A stretch of 64,000 nt of DNA, from the NCBI GenBank assembly GCA_031553875.1, contig JAVBKU010000020.1, forward strand, positions 62,001 through 126,000. The letters run 5' to 3'. Positions within the stretch are counted from its first letter, which is position 1. Each line of letters starts with the position of its first letter. The translations under genes were made by a program, and so were the position numbers. Source of the DNA: JAVBKU01 sp031553875 (GTDB lineage Bacteria; Bacteroidota; Bacteroidia; Bacteroidales; Rikenellaceae). The notes beneath the pieces were generated by a model, which was given only the letters and a program-made list of their open reading frames with translations, was not told the DNA's origin and did no database searches. Shown piece by piece: positions 35,126 to 43,800 of this stretch.

Positions 35126-38017
35126 CTACAACGGGATATTAAGGTCGAAGCTCACCACGACGCCCTTGCGGTCGCTGGGCTTGTTGACACCGATGCTCAC
35201 CGTTATCGCCGTACCCGGAGCGCGCAGGGGGCTGATATCCATTATAACATCGCCACCATAGGAGGTCAGGGTGGTATATCTGCCCGAAGGATTCATGGAC
35301 GCCACTCCCTGATAGCGGGCGAAATCATACGACAGATTCAGGCGTATACGCTTGAAATACAGGATACTGTTTATCCCATAGTCGGGACACCACAACGGGA
35401 ACTGGTAGTCGCCCGAGAGAGCCAGGTAGCGGCGGGCGGCAAAGTCGTCGCTGGCCCCGCGAGGCAATAGCTCCTTAAATTTGAAGCTGTAATAGGCGTC
35501 GCTCTGCGTCTGTACGGCGCAGCGTATCGAAGTGCTGTGGTGCCGCATCACCCCCGGCAGGAAGGCGCGGCCGAACAGGCTCCACAGGTTAGACAGCGAG
35601 GATACTAACGGAGCGTTGATATTGGTACCCCGGGCCATAACGCCCCACTTGGGAAGGAAGTCGCGCTCGGCAAGGCGCGTGTTGCTAGCAAACTGTATCC
35701 GCGACAGCAGTTTGTCATACCCGCTGGAATAATCCCCCTCCGCAGGGTCGTACAGGCGGTCGTTGGTGTGCGAGAAGGTGACCAACGGCGTGATCTGGCT
35801 GTGCCAATACCCTCCCGAGAGATTGAACGGCATAAACACGGAGGCGTCGATAGAGAAGTAGGTGTGCTTCGACGCTCCGGCGGAAGGTCCGCCCACCACG
35901 CTGCTGTAACCGCCCCCGTACTGGAACGTCAGATCGAACTTCGGCGCCATACCATAATACTGTAACGACGCCCTCAGGCGGCCGTCGCCGTCGGCCCAGC
36001 CATAAGAGACATACGACATCATATTACTCAACAGGCTCTGCGACATAATCGTGAAACCCGCGCGGTAACCCATCTCGTCTTTGTCGAATATCTGGTTGGG
36101 GTCGTATTCTATGGGCGCCCAGCTGTGAACGTTGAACAGGCGCAGACCGTTGTTGAATCTCTTCTGTGCACTGTGCTTAACAGCCGACGGTTCTATCTTC
36201 ACGGTGTCGAGATTGAGCATTCCCTCCCACTTTTTCATCGGTGGGTTGATGACGTTCTGCGGCACCAGCGAGGGGCTCACCGGCTTGAGCGAATCTTCCG
36301 TTATCTTCTGTTTGGCGAGCAGGTAACCGCGCCTCGAATAGGTAGTATAATAGAGCGTGCCGCTGTTCGATACGGCGCCGTCGAAGGAGCCGTAGGGAGA
36401 GGTGGTTATCCGCGATTCGCGGCCCGAGGTGAGGTCGTAGACGTGTACTTCGTCGCGGCCCGACTCTATCGACCCGTAATACAGCTTGCTCCATGATGCG
36501 CGCAGGTCGCTGATCGTGACGCTTGAGGGAGCGGTGAGCTGTTGTATCCGCCCGGAATTGATATCTATATCCCCGATCCACATCCCCGCGTCGCTCAGGC
36601 CGATGAACGCCATCCTCCCCGAGATATCGTCGTAGGCCAGGCCGTGGACGCTAAGCGTGTCGGGCAGGTCGAAAGTCCTGTCGCCCACGTGGAGCTTATA
36701 GAATCCCGTGTAGTCGTACGATATGTAGGACAGTTCGCCATCCGGCATGCGCAGGGGATAGAGGGCTATCTCGCGGCGCGTTATCTTTTTTACCCTCCCC
36801 GTGGCGAAGTCGTACTTACACACCACCGAGAACTGCCTCTGCTCCCAGAACAGCGACGAACGGTACTCCGTCCACAGCAGTTCGGTCCCGCGGCGCGACA
36901 TATGGGTATTGAAAAGGCCAGTATAGGACAGCACTTTCTCTTTCCTTGTTCTCAGGTCGACCTTCACGAGCCTCCCCGGACGGTCCATATCTTTCTTGAA
37001 AGCCACCACGAACTTATCGTCCACAGGGATGGGGTTGGTGTATGTGGTATAGCTGGTGGTGCGCGTGGGGATCCTCTCTCCGCTGGGCTCAGGGATGGGT
37101 ATCGAGCGCCAGTAGTTCTCAAGGTAGGGCATCATGTCCTTGTAGATCCTCCTCACCGACGAGCCGTAGTATTTCTTAAGCGCTATGTTGGTGGTGAATA
37201 GCAGATAGGGGTATTTCGAGGTGTAGCGGCTCACGTCGTTCCACACGTTCTTGCCGAAAAGGTTGTGGCTATGGTTGACCATCAGATAGCCCATGTGGTA
37301 GTGGTCGGGGATATTATCCTTATACGAGCCGCAAAACCACTTGTCCTGTGTGAAGCGAGGCATCTTGCCCTCGGTAAAATAGGCGCGGTAGTCCATGGTG
37401 AACGAGGGCTGCAGGGCGCGGCCGAAGGTGGCCATCTGGGTTTCGGTCATCACCGCGTCGCCCTCGATATACCACAGCGGCACCAGCGCCAGGCCGAGAA
37501 AGCCGGCCTGCTCCCCCAGGACATAGCTCAGTCCCTTGAGGAAGTGGCGGTTTAGGTTGGAATATTGCACCAAGTGGCGCGACTCGTGCGATGCAAGCTG
37601 CTTGAGCCAGGGAAGGGCGTAGGTGTTAATGTCGGGCATGGTGATAAGCTCCATTCGCCTTGGCGCCCACATCACGACCCCGTTAGACTGGGGGTTCTCG
37701 GTCTTCAGTATCACCGATATATTGATCGCGCCGTGGGTCATCCCATAGGATACCGAGCGGCGCACGGTGTCGAGCAATCCCATCACAGTCACCGCCTTCT
37801 TCTCGAAATAATCGGGGTACACCACTCTCACCTGGTCCTGCTTGATATACCGCCACTTGATCGAGAACGGCATCTGCCCCTGGTCGTAGTACTGTGCAAA
37901 CAGCAATGACGGCGACAACAGGGCCATCAACAGCAACACCGGCATCAACCGTATCCGGCGTAATGTCGGGGGCGATGATGTCGGCAACAGTGTTATCAGG
38001 CGGCGAAATATGCGCAT
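35126..38017 (-). CDS. Secreted peptidase-MA-like protein with propeller and barrel regions
   Basis: A 963-aa exported protein; a hydrophobic signal segment ends at residue 41 (S-P-S-L-L-F-A-Q). Residues 60-250 contain a gluzincin zinc site: H-E-S-R-H (144-148) and W-Y-I-E-G-D-A (182-188), the pattern of the peptidase MA group. Residues about 310-600 show repeated TolB/WD-like strands (L-R-T-R-K-E-K-V-L-S-Y, F-A-T-G-R-V-K-K-I, D-I-N-S-G-R-I-Q-Q). The last 300 residues have alternating amphipathic strands and end in an aromatic-to-hydrophobic strand, like outer-membrane barrels. A surface-anchored metallopeptidase is a reasonable inference. The substrate is unknown. It starts 3 nt behind the SUI1 gene. 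Confidence 0.7.
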   Translation of the reverse strand: MRIFRRLITLLPTSSPPTLRRIRLMPVLLLMALLSPSLLFAQYYDQGQMPFSIKWRYIKQDQVRVVYPDYFEKKAVTVMGLLDTVRRSVSYGMTHGAINISVILKTENPQSNGVVMWAPRRMELITMPDINTYALPWLKQLASHESRHLVQYSNLNRHFLKGLSYVLGEQAGFLGLALVPLWYIEGDAVMTETQMATFGRALQPSFTMDYRAYFTEGKMPRFTQDKWFCGSYKDNIPDHYHMGYLMVNHSHNLFGKNVWNDVSRYTSKYPYLLFTTNIALKKYYGSSVRRIYKDMMPYLENYWRSIPIPEPSGERIPTRTTSYTTYTNPIPVDDKFVVAFKKDMDRPGRLVKVDLRTRKEKVLSYTGLFNTHMSRRGTELLWTEYRSSLFWEQRQFSVVCKYDFATGRVKKITRREIALYPLRMPDGELSYISYDYTGFYKLHVGDRTFDLPDTLSVHGLAYDDISGRMAFIGLSDAGMWIGDIDINSGRIQQLTAPSSVTISDLRASWSKLYYGSIESGRDEVHVYDLTSGRESRITTSPYGSFDGAVSNSGTLYYTTYSRRGYLLAKQKITEDSLKPVSPSLVPQNVINPPMKKWEGMLNLDTVKIEPSAVKHSAQKRFNNGLRLFNVHSWAPIEYDPNQIFDKDEMGYRAGFTIMSQSLLSNMMSYVSYGWADGDGRLRASLQYYGMAPKFDLTFQYGGGYSSVVGGPSAGASKHTYFSIDASVFMPFNLSGGYWHSQITPLVTFSHTNDRLYDPAEGDYSSGYDKLLSRIQFASNTRLAERDFLPKWGVMARGTNINAPLVSSLSNLWSLFGRAFLPGVMRHHSTSIRCAVQTQSDAYYSFKFKELLPRGASDDFAARRYLALSGDYQFPLWCPDYGINSILYFKRIRLNLSYDFARYQGVASMNPSGRYTTLTSYGGDVIMDISPLRAPGTAITVSIGVNKPSDRKGVVVSFDLNIPL

Positions 38018-38020
38018 CCT

Positions 38021-38368
38021 TTATCCCCCCGCTTTTTTAGCCTTGTAGCCCGCTGCTACGAGTAAGTTTAAGACTTTATCCCTGAAATCGCCCTGGATGA
38101 TTATCTCTCCATCCTTGGCCGTGCCGCCCACGCCGCACTTGCCCTTGAGCATGCGGGCGAGCTCCTTGAGGTCGTCGTCGGAGCCCACGAAGCCGCGTAT
38201 CACCGTGGCCTGCTTGCCCGCCCTCATCTTACGGTCGAGCCAGATGTACAGGTTTTGGCTCCCCGGAGGAAGCGTTTCCCGCTCCGCAGAGTCTTCGGTT
38301 GCGTATGTGAAGTCCTTGTTTGTGGAGTAGACCACGCCGAGGCGGCTCTTCCAGTCGTTATCGCTCAT
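38021..38368 (-). CDS. SUI1/YciH-domain protein (eIF1-like)
   Basis: 115 aa from the ATG at 38368. The frame is open further upstream, but those residues lack family character. The C-terminal 80 residues match the SUI1 fold (K-Q-A-T-V-I-R-G-F-V-G, then L-K-G-K-C-G-V-G-G-T-A-K-D-G-E-I-I-I-Q-G-D-F). Bacterial members such as YciH are thought to influence start-codon selection or stress translation. A -7 element is seen at 38433-38440. It may form a transcript with the 963-aa protein gene 3 nt downstream. Confidence 0.9.
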   Translation of the reverse strand: MSDNDWKSRLGVVYSTNKDFTYATEDSAERETLPPGSQNLYIWLDRKMRAGKQATVIRGFVGSDDDLKELARMLKGKCGVGGTAKDGEIIIQGDFRDKVLNLLVAAGYKAKKAGG

Positions 38369-38432
38369 AAAAACAGCTTGATAGCCGGACGTTTCCCCGG
38401 CCAGTAGGTGGCCGCACATAGCGTGCCAACCG

Positions 38433-38440
38433 CAAAAGTA
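38433..38440 (-). promoter_or_regulatory. Candidate -7 element for the SUI1 gene
   Basis: TACTTTTG on the minus strand, followed by CGG, matches TAnnTTTG and lies 65 nt upstream of the preferred start. The same core followed by TGGC occurs before pfkA and the patatin gene. No -33 element is visible. Confidence 0.4.
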
Positions 38441-38595
38441 CTCTATTTTTCGATTATCTGGTATTTCTCCCATTGGTAAGGGGTCCTTTATAATATATTT
38501 TATTAAACTATGTAAATATATTTTTATAAAAAATATGACTGAGACACAGTATGGTTATTTCCTTTTAGGAAATTAATTTATATCTTTATGAACGT

Positions 38596-39627
38596 ATGAG
38601 CAAGCGCCACAAGAAACATATCCAACAACAGGAAGAGTATATAGAATCGATCCCTCTCGGCTCCTTTCATATCCCTCATTATCAACACAAAGACGACCCC
38701 TCTTTGATCCATGTATTCGTGGAGGGATACGAGGATGTGGCCTTCTGGCGCGGTATTTTTGACGACCACGAGCGCGAGGGACTGAAATTTGAGATCGCCG
38801 TGCCACCCCGCGAGGACCTCGCCAAGGGCAAGCGCGTACTCCTGGACATGGTCGAGGAGAGCGACGAGCGCAAGATCCTGTGCGTCGACAGCGACTTCGA
38901 CTTCCTGTTCGACCAGTCGACCGAGCAGTCGCGCATGGTCAACAACTCGCCCTACATATTCCACACCTACGCCTACGCTACGGAAAACTTCCTCTGCTAC
39001 CCGCCGTCGCTGCATAACGTCTGTGTGAAGTCGACCAAGAACGACACGCGTATATTCGATTTCACCGTGTTCCTGAGGGAGTATTCCCGAATAATATACC
39101 CCCTGTTCATTTGGTACGCCCTATCGGCGGTGCGCAAGAGCGAAAAGATATTTTCCCTCGACGACTTTCGCAACAGCGTGAGGATCAACTATCTGGAAAT
39201 CGACAACAATGGCGAAGCTCCGGCCACCCTCGACTGGCTGCACCGCCAGGTGTCCAAGCGCCTCCACATACTCGAGCGCGATAAGCACGAGTGGGTGAGC
39301 GATATCATACACTTCGAGAGGAAACTCGTCAACCGTGGGCTGACCCGCGACAATACCACCATGTTCATGCAGGGCCACACGTTGCTGGATCACGTGGTGA
39401 TGACCATACTCAACTCCGTGTGCGAGAAACTGCGCCAGATATCGCTCGACAAGATCACCCGCGGCACCAAGCGCGGCATAGCCCTGCGCAACGAACTGAG
39501 CAACTACAACAACTCCCTTCGTAACGTACGCGAGGTGTTGCTCGACAACGAGGGGTATAAAGAGTGCCCGCAATACAAACTGTTAAATGCCGATATAGAG
39601 CGGTATATCAACAAATTACAGATATAA
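38596..39627 (+). CDS. DUF4435 domain protein (TOPRIM-like)
   Basis: A 343-aa protein. The N-terminal half shows the DUF4435 signature: V-E-G-Y-E-D-V-A-F-W (residues about 41-50) and C-V-D-S-D-F-D-F-L (about 95-103), which resemble the Glu and Asp-x-Asp metal sites of TOPRIM nucleases of the OLD group. A-T-E-N-F near 135 is also typical. The C-terminal half is helical and basic. In other genomes such domains often stand with an AAA/ABC ATPase, sometimes in defence loci. Here it is alone between SUI1 and pfkA, with its own terminator. The function is unproven. Confidence 0.85.
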   Translation: MSKRHKKHIQQQEEYIESIPLGSFHIPHYQHKDDPSLIHVFVEGYEDVAFWRGIFDDHEREGLKFEIAVPPREDLAKGKRVLLDMVEESDERKILCVDSDFDFLFDQSTEQSRMVNNSPYIFHTYAYATENFLCYPPSLHNVCVKSTKNDTRIFDFTVFLREYSRIIYPLFIWYALSAVRKSEKIFSLDDFRNSVRINYLEIDNNGEAPATLDWLHRQVSKRLHILERDKHEWVSDIIHFERKLVNRGLTRDNTTMFMQGHTLLDHVVMTILNSVCEKLRQISLDKITRGTKRGIALRNELSNYNNSLRNVREVLLDNEGYKECPQYKLLNADIERYINKLQI

Positions 39628-39654
39628 CAACCTTGTTTTATGGGTGCGTTGTTT

Positions 39655-39683
39655 CGGGCGCGGGGATCTTATCCCCGCGCCCG
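39655..39683 (+). terminator. Terminator behind the DUF4435 gene
   Basis: CGGGCGCGGGGAT (39655-39667) pairs perfectly with ATCCCCGCGCCCG (39671-39683) around CTT, followed by GTTTGTTTTC. It is a strong stem 28 nt after the stop codon. Confidence 0.75.
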
Positions 39684-39848
39684 GTTTGTTTTCAGCTGCT
39701 TTCATCAAAAACAGCGGCGCCTGTGTCGACCCCGAGTGACAAAACCCCGTAAGCCCCGCTGATATACCCCCCCCCTCTGGCAATGTTAAGAAAAGGTTTA
39801 TTTTGTTGTCCAAAGGAGGGAAACAGGACAAGATGTATAATTAATTAC

Positions 39849-39856
39849 TACTTTTG
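39849..39856 (+). promoter_or_regulatory. Candidate -7 element of pfkA
   Basis: TACTTTTG followed by TGGC matches TAnnTTTG and lies 21 nt before the ATG, giving a very short leader. The -33 region is not convincing. The same 12 bases, TACTTTTGTGGC, appear before the patatin-like gene at 54102. Confidence 0.45.
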
Positions 39857-39877
39857 TGGCGATAAAACGAAGAAATT

Positions 39878-40858
39878 ATGGCAAAGATCAATTGCATCGG
39901 GATCCTCACTTCCGGCGGCGACGCTCCCGGAATGAACGCGGCCATCAGGGCCGTCACCCGTACCGCCATCTACAACGAAATGAAAGTAATGGGGGTAATG
40001 AGGGGTTACAAGGGACTTGTGACCGGAGAGATCGTACCTTTTAAGACGCAGAACGTCAGTAATATAATCCAACAGGGTGGTACCATACTCAAAACCGCCC
40101 GCTGTGCGGAATTCACCACCGTCGAAGGTCGCCAGAAGGCTTATGACAACATCAAGGAAAAGGGTATCGACGCCCTCGTGGTGATAGGCGGCGACGGCTC
40201 CCTGACCGGGGCGCGCATCTTCGCCGAAGAGTTCGACCTGCCTGTCGTGGGCCTGCCTGGCACCATCGACAATGACCTGTTCGGCACCGACACCACCATA
40301 GGCTACGACACTGCGCTGAACACCATCGTGGAAGCTGTCGACAAGATACGCGACACGGCATCCTCGCACGAGAGGCTCTTTTTTATCGAGGTGATGGGCC
40401 GCGAAGCCGGGTTCCTCGCCCTCAACGGAGCGATAGCTTCCGGGGCTGAGGCGGCGATAATCCCGGAGACAGCGAACGAAATAGACCCCCTTTACTCGCT
40501 GATAAGCAACGGATTCCGTAAATCCAAGAATAGTAGCATAGTACTCGTGGCCGAGAGCGAGCAGACCGGTGGAGCTATGGGCCTGGCCGAGAGGGTTAAG
40601 AAAGAGTACCCGCAGTACGACGTGAGGGTGACCATCCTGGGCCACATACAGCGCGGCGGATCGCCCTCGGCGAGCGACCGTATTCTCGCCAGCCGTATGG
40701 GTGAGGCGGCCATAAACGCCCTCCTGGAGGGACAGCGCAATGTGATGATCGGCATCCAGAATGACGAACTGGTCTACATCCCCTTCAGCAAGGCGATCAA
40801 GAACCAGAAGCCCATAAACCGCGACCTGGTCAACACGCTGCATATACTGTCGATATAA
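39878..40858 (+). CDS. pfkA: ATP-dependent 6-phosphofructokinase
   Basis: A 326-aa enzyme of glycolysis that phosphorylates fructose 6-phosphate with ATP. The motifs are complete: T-S-G-G-D-A-P-G-M-N-A (residues about 10-20), the ATP-binding I-G-G-D-G-S-L-T-G-A near 105, and the catalytic P-G-T-I-D-N-D near 127 with Asp as base. G-G at the first site together with G-D-G-S indicates the ATP-using type rather than the pyrophosphate type. Length and start are standard. It has its own -7 element and a strong terminator. Confidence 0.97.
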   Translation: MAKINCIGILTSGGDAPGMNAAIRAVTRTAIYNEMKVMGVMRGYKGLVTGEIVPFKTQNVSNIIQQGGTILKTARCAEFTTVEGRQKAYDNIKEKGIDALVVIGGDGSLTGARIFAEEFDLPVVGLPGTIDNDLFGTDTTIGYDTALNTIVEAVDKIRDTASSHERLFFIEVMGREAGFLALNGAIASGAEAAIIPETANEIDPLYSLISNGFRKSKNSSIVLVAESEQTGGAMGLAERVKKEYPQYDVRVTILGHIQRGGSPSASDRILASRMGEAAINALLEGQRNVMIGIQNDELVYIPFSKAIKNQKPINRDLVNTLHILSI

Positions 40859-40927
40859 TAGTGTAGAGGAAGGCCGGCTGCCTTCAATCCTGACACGTAA
40901 AATATTTACAACGACTATATTAAAATG

Positions 40928-40957
40928 AAAACCACGCTCTTTCGGGCGTGGTTTTTT
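40928..40957 (+). terminator. Terminator behind pfkA
   Basis: AAAACCACGC (40928-40937) pairs perfectly with GCGTGGTTTT (40946-40955) around an eight-base loop and runs into T residues. It is a canonical intrinsic terminator 70 nt after the pfkA stop. Confidence 0.85.
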
Positions 40958-41003
40958 ATTTTTATGTCGCCGGAAGTATTCTATTTCGTTAATTAGCTGA
41001 CAA

Positions 41004-41681
41004 CTACATCTTAACCACCAGTGGCACCAGCGCTTTCTTGCCGGTCGGGGCCGGGAGCGGCTTCCAGCCGCGGGCGGCCATCTCGTAGAGGTACTCTATC
41101 ACCACCTGCGAGGCCTGACGTGGCGCACCTCCCACCTCGGTTATCTGGCGCACTATGCCGTTCTCGTCAACCTCGGCGTCCATTATAAGTACCTCGCCGT
41201 CGACATTCATCCCCAGGTGGCCTACCAGCCTGCGGGCTAATTCAGGGCTCCATCCGCCGGGAAGCACCGGGGTGCAGACCATCTCCGCACTCAAAGAGTC
41301 GCCCGCCGAAACCTCTCTGCAGTTCATTCCCAATGGGCTGAAAATACGCCTGTTGCGATCATACGCGAATCTTATCACAGGAATACCCTCCGACACCTCG
41401 AACGACGACTTGCGGCCGCACAGCGTCACGTCGACTATCTTCCGTCCCATGCTGTCGCGATGTGTCACATCGGCATCGAAGACCCTCAGGTCGCGCCTCA
41501 CGCCGGAGCAAAAATCTTCCGTACGGTAGCGATAGACAGAGGTGTATCCGGGCGTGGTGATGATGATATTATATCCTCCCGCCCCCGGAAAAGGAAGTTC
41601 CTGCGCAGGGCAAACAAACGCCGTGAACGTCGCTAAAAACAACGCTGCACATACCCTCGAGGCCTTGCCACCCATTTTCAT
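41004..41681 (-). CDS. Exported protein with TonB-C-terminal-like domain
   Basis: 225 aa from the ATG at 41681, chosen because it starts a good signal peptide (C-A-A-L-F-L-A-T-F-T-A-F-V-C-P-A-Q). The frame is open 87 nt further upstream. The last 65 residues (V-D-E-N-G-I-V-R-Q-I-T-E-V-G-G, ending in A-L-V-P-L-V-V-K-M) resemble the TonB C-terminal fold, but no membrane-spanning Pro-rich linker is present, so it is not an energy transducer of the usual kind. The middle is beta-rich with several Cys. The role is unknown. Confidence 0.65.
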   Translation of the reverse strand: MKMGGKASRVCAALFLATFTAFVCPAQELPFPGAGGYNIIITTPGYTSVYRYRTEDFCSGVRRDLRVFDADVTHRDSMGRKIVDVTLCGRKSSFEVSEGIPVIRFAYDRNRRIFSPLGMNCREVSAGDSLSAEMVCTPVLPGGWSPELARRLVGHLGMNVDGEVLIMDAEVDENGIVRQITEVGGAPRQASQVVIEYLYEMAARGWKPLPAPTGKKALVPLVVKM

Positions 41682-41794
41682 GCCTGGTATTTTCCCGCGC
41701 ATCGCAGGTGTAATTTTAGATGTTTCGAATACTGGCGGTGTGTATCCACCGCTTCGATCCTCGTTCAACGGATAAAACCTCCGTGGCCGCCTTT

Positions 41795-43468
41795 TTATTT
41801 CGCGGCCATTTTAGCCCATGAATCCTTGAGGGTGACCGTGCGGTTAAAGACCATTTTCGAGGCCGTAGAGTCACGATCGATACAGAAGTAACCCACACGC
41901 TCGAACTGGAACTTTTCGACCTCTTTAGCCCCCAAAAGCGACGGCTCGATAAATCCGGTCACCACGGTCAGCGAATCGGGGTTGAGATAATCCTTGAAAG
42001 TCTTATCCTCGGCGATGTCTGAAGTATCCTCGTTGGTGAACAACCTGTCGAACAACCTCATCTCGGCTTTGGCCGCGTGGGCGGCTGAAACCCAGTGTAT
42101 AACACCCTTGACTTTGCGTCCGTCGGACGATCCGCCGCCGATAGACTCAGGGTCGTAGGTACACCTCAATTCCTTTATATCGCCGTCCGCACCCTTGACA
42201 ACTTCTTCGCACTTAATAAGATACGCGTACCTAAGGCGCACTTCGGCGCCCGGAGAGAGGCGGTAGTACTTCTTTGGGGGGTCTTCCATAAAATCATCCC
42301 TGTCGATGTATATCTCACGCGAGAACGGCACTTCACGCGTTCCAGCTCTCTCGTCCTCGGGGTTGTTCACGGCGTTTATTATCTCTGTTTTGCCCTCGGG
42401 ATAGTTGGTTATCACCACCTTGATCGGGTCGAGCACGGCCATACGGCGCAGGGCGGTACGGTTGAGGTCTTCCCTGACGCAGAACTCCAATAGACTGTAA
42501 TCTATGATGTTATCCCTCTTGGCCACCCCCACCTTGTCGGCGAAAGCGCGTATCGATTCAGGGGTATAACCCCTGCGCCTCAGAGCACATATCGTCGGCA
42601 TTCGGGGGTCGTCCCAACCGGTCACTATCCCCTCCTGCACCAGCTGCAAGAGGCGCCTCTTACTCATCATCGTGTAGGTGAGGTTGAGCCTGGCGAACTC
42701 GTACTGGTGGCTGGGGTATATACCCAGTTTTTCGATAAACCAGTCATACAGCGGCCTGTGCACGTCAAATTCGAGGGTACATATCGAGTGTGTGATCTTC
42801 TCAATGGAGTCGCTCTCGCCGTGGGCATAGTCGTACATCGGGTAGATACACCATTTGTCGCCTGTACGGTGGTGTTCGGAATGGATGATGCGGTACATAA
42901 TGGGGTCGCGCATCAGCATATTGGGGTGAGCCATGTCTATCTTGGCCCTCAAAACCTTGTCCCCATCGGCGAATTCACCCTCTTTCATCCTGCGGAAAAG
43001 GTCTTTGTTCTCCTCTGCGCCACGGTTCCTCCATGGGCTTTCCTTGCCCGGAACCGTTACGGTACCGCGGGTGAGGCGTATCTCCTCCTGCGTCTGGTCG
43101 TCGACGTAGGCAAGGCCCTTTTCTATAAGTTCAACAGCCCAGTCGTAAAGCTGGTCGAAATAATCAGATGCGTAGTGCTCCTCGGCCCAGTTGAAGCCCA
43201 GCCACTGTACGTCTTCCTTGATCGAATCGACATACTCCACGTCCTCCTTTACGGGGTTGGTGTCGTCAAAACGCAGGTTACACTTGCCGCCATACTTCTT
43301 TGCGAGGCCGAAATTAAGGCATATACTTTTGGCGTGGCCTATATGGAGATAGCCGTTGGGCTCCGGCGGGAACCTCGTATGTACCCTTTTTTCACCTTTG
43401 GCTATACTTTCCTCTATGATCTCTTCGAGAAAATTAAGCGACCTTTCGCCCGCAACCTCGTTTACCAT
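41795..43468 (-). CDS. glnS: Glutaminyl-tRNA synthetase
   Basis: A 557-aa class I synthetase that charges tRNA-Gln directly. P-P-E-P-N-G-Y-L-H-I-G-H-A-K (residues about 29-42) contains the HIGH motif. M-M-S-K-R-R-L near 268 is the KMSKS equivalent. The C-terminal part is the beta-barrel anticodon-binding domain of GlnRS. Its presence indicates that this organism does not depend on GatCAB for Gln-tRNA. Full length. The gap upstream holds the nadA terminator. Confidence 0.97.
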   Translation of the reverse strand: MVNEVAGERSLNFLEEIIEESIAKGEKRVHTRFPPEPNGYLHIGHAKSICLNFGLAKKYGGKCNLRFDDTNPVKEDVEYVDSIKEDVQWLGFNWAEEHYASDYFDQLYDWAVELIEKGLAYVDDQTQEEIRLTRGTVTVPGKESPWRNRGAEENKDLFRRMKEGEFADGDKVLRAKIDMAHPNMLMRDPIMYRIIHSEHHRTGDKWCIYPMYDYAHGESDSIEKITHSICTLEFDVHRPLYDWFIEKLGIYPSHQYEFARLNLTYTMMSKRRLLQLVQEGIVTGWDDPRMPTICALRRRGYTPESIRAFADKVGVAKRDNIIDYSLLEFCVREDLNRTALRRMAVLDPIKVVITNYPEGKTEIINAVNNPEDERAGTREVPFSREIYIDRDDFMEDPPKKYYRLSPGAEVRLRYAYLIKCEEVVKGADGDIKELRCTYDPESIGGGSSDGRKVKGVIHWVSAAHAAKAEMRLFDRLFTNEDTSDIAEDKTFKDYLNPDSLTVVTGFIEPSLLGAKEVEKFQFERVGYFCIDRDSTASKMVFNRTVTLKDSWAKMAAK

Positions 43469-43800
43469 ATTGTGTTTATTTTCAATTATTTACATTAAGT
43501 GCGATTTCATAAAGGCCACTACGACAGTTAAGCAAATGACCTATAGATACACATACAACCTGCGAAATTAATAAAAAAACCGGCCTTTTAACATATCCCC
43601 GCCCCGGAAATAAAAAAATACCGCACTTTGTCAGGCGGTATTTTTTTATTTATACATATGTCGCTTTATCAAACGATTACCATACGGCAATAATTTTAAC
43701 GCATATTATCATTGTTATTATGGTTTATTAAACTACAATATTTATTAAAAATGCCTTAAAATTATTCTCCGGTCTCCATAAATTGGTCAAAACACCTCAT
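43469..43800. other. Gap between glnS and nadA with terminator
   Basis: About 330 bp, AT-rich. AAAAAAATACCGC (43612-43624) pairs perfectly with GCGGTATTTTTTT (43635-43647) around ten bases, which terminates the nadA transcript on the minus strand and could work on the + strand too. TTTATTAAACTA at 43724 is shared with two other gaps. The glnS promoter is not evident. Confidence 0.65.
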
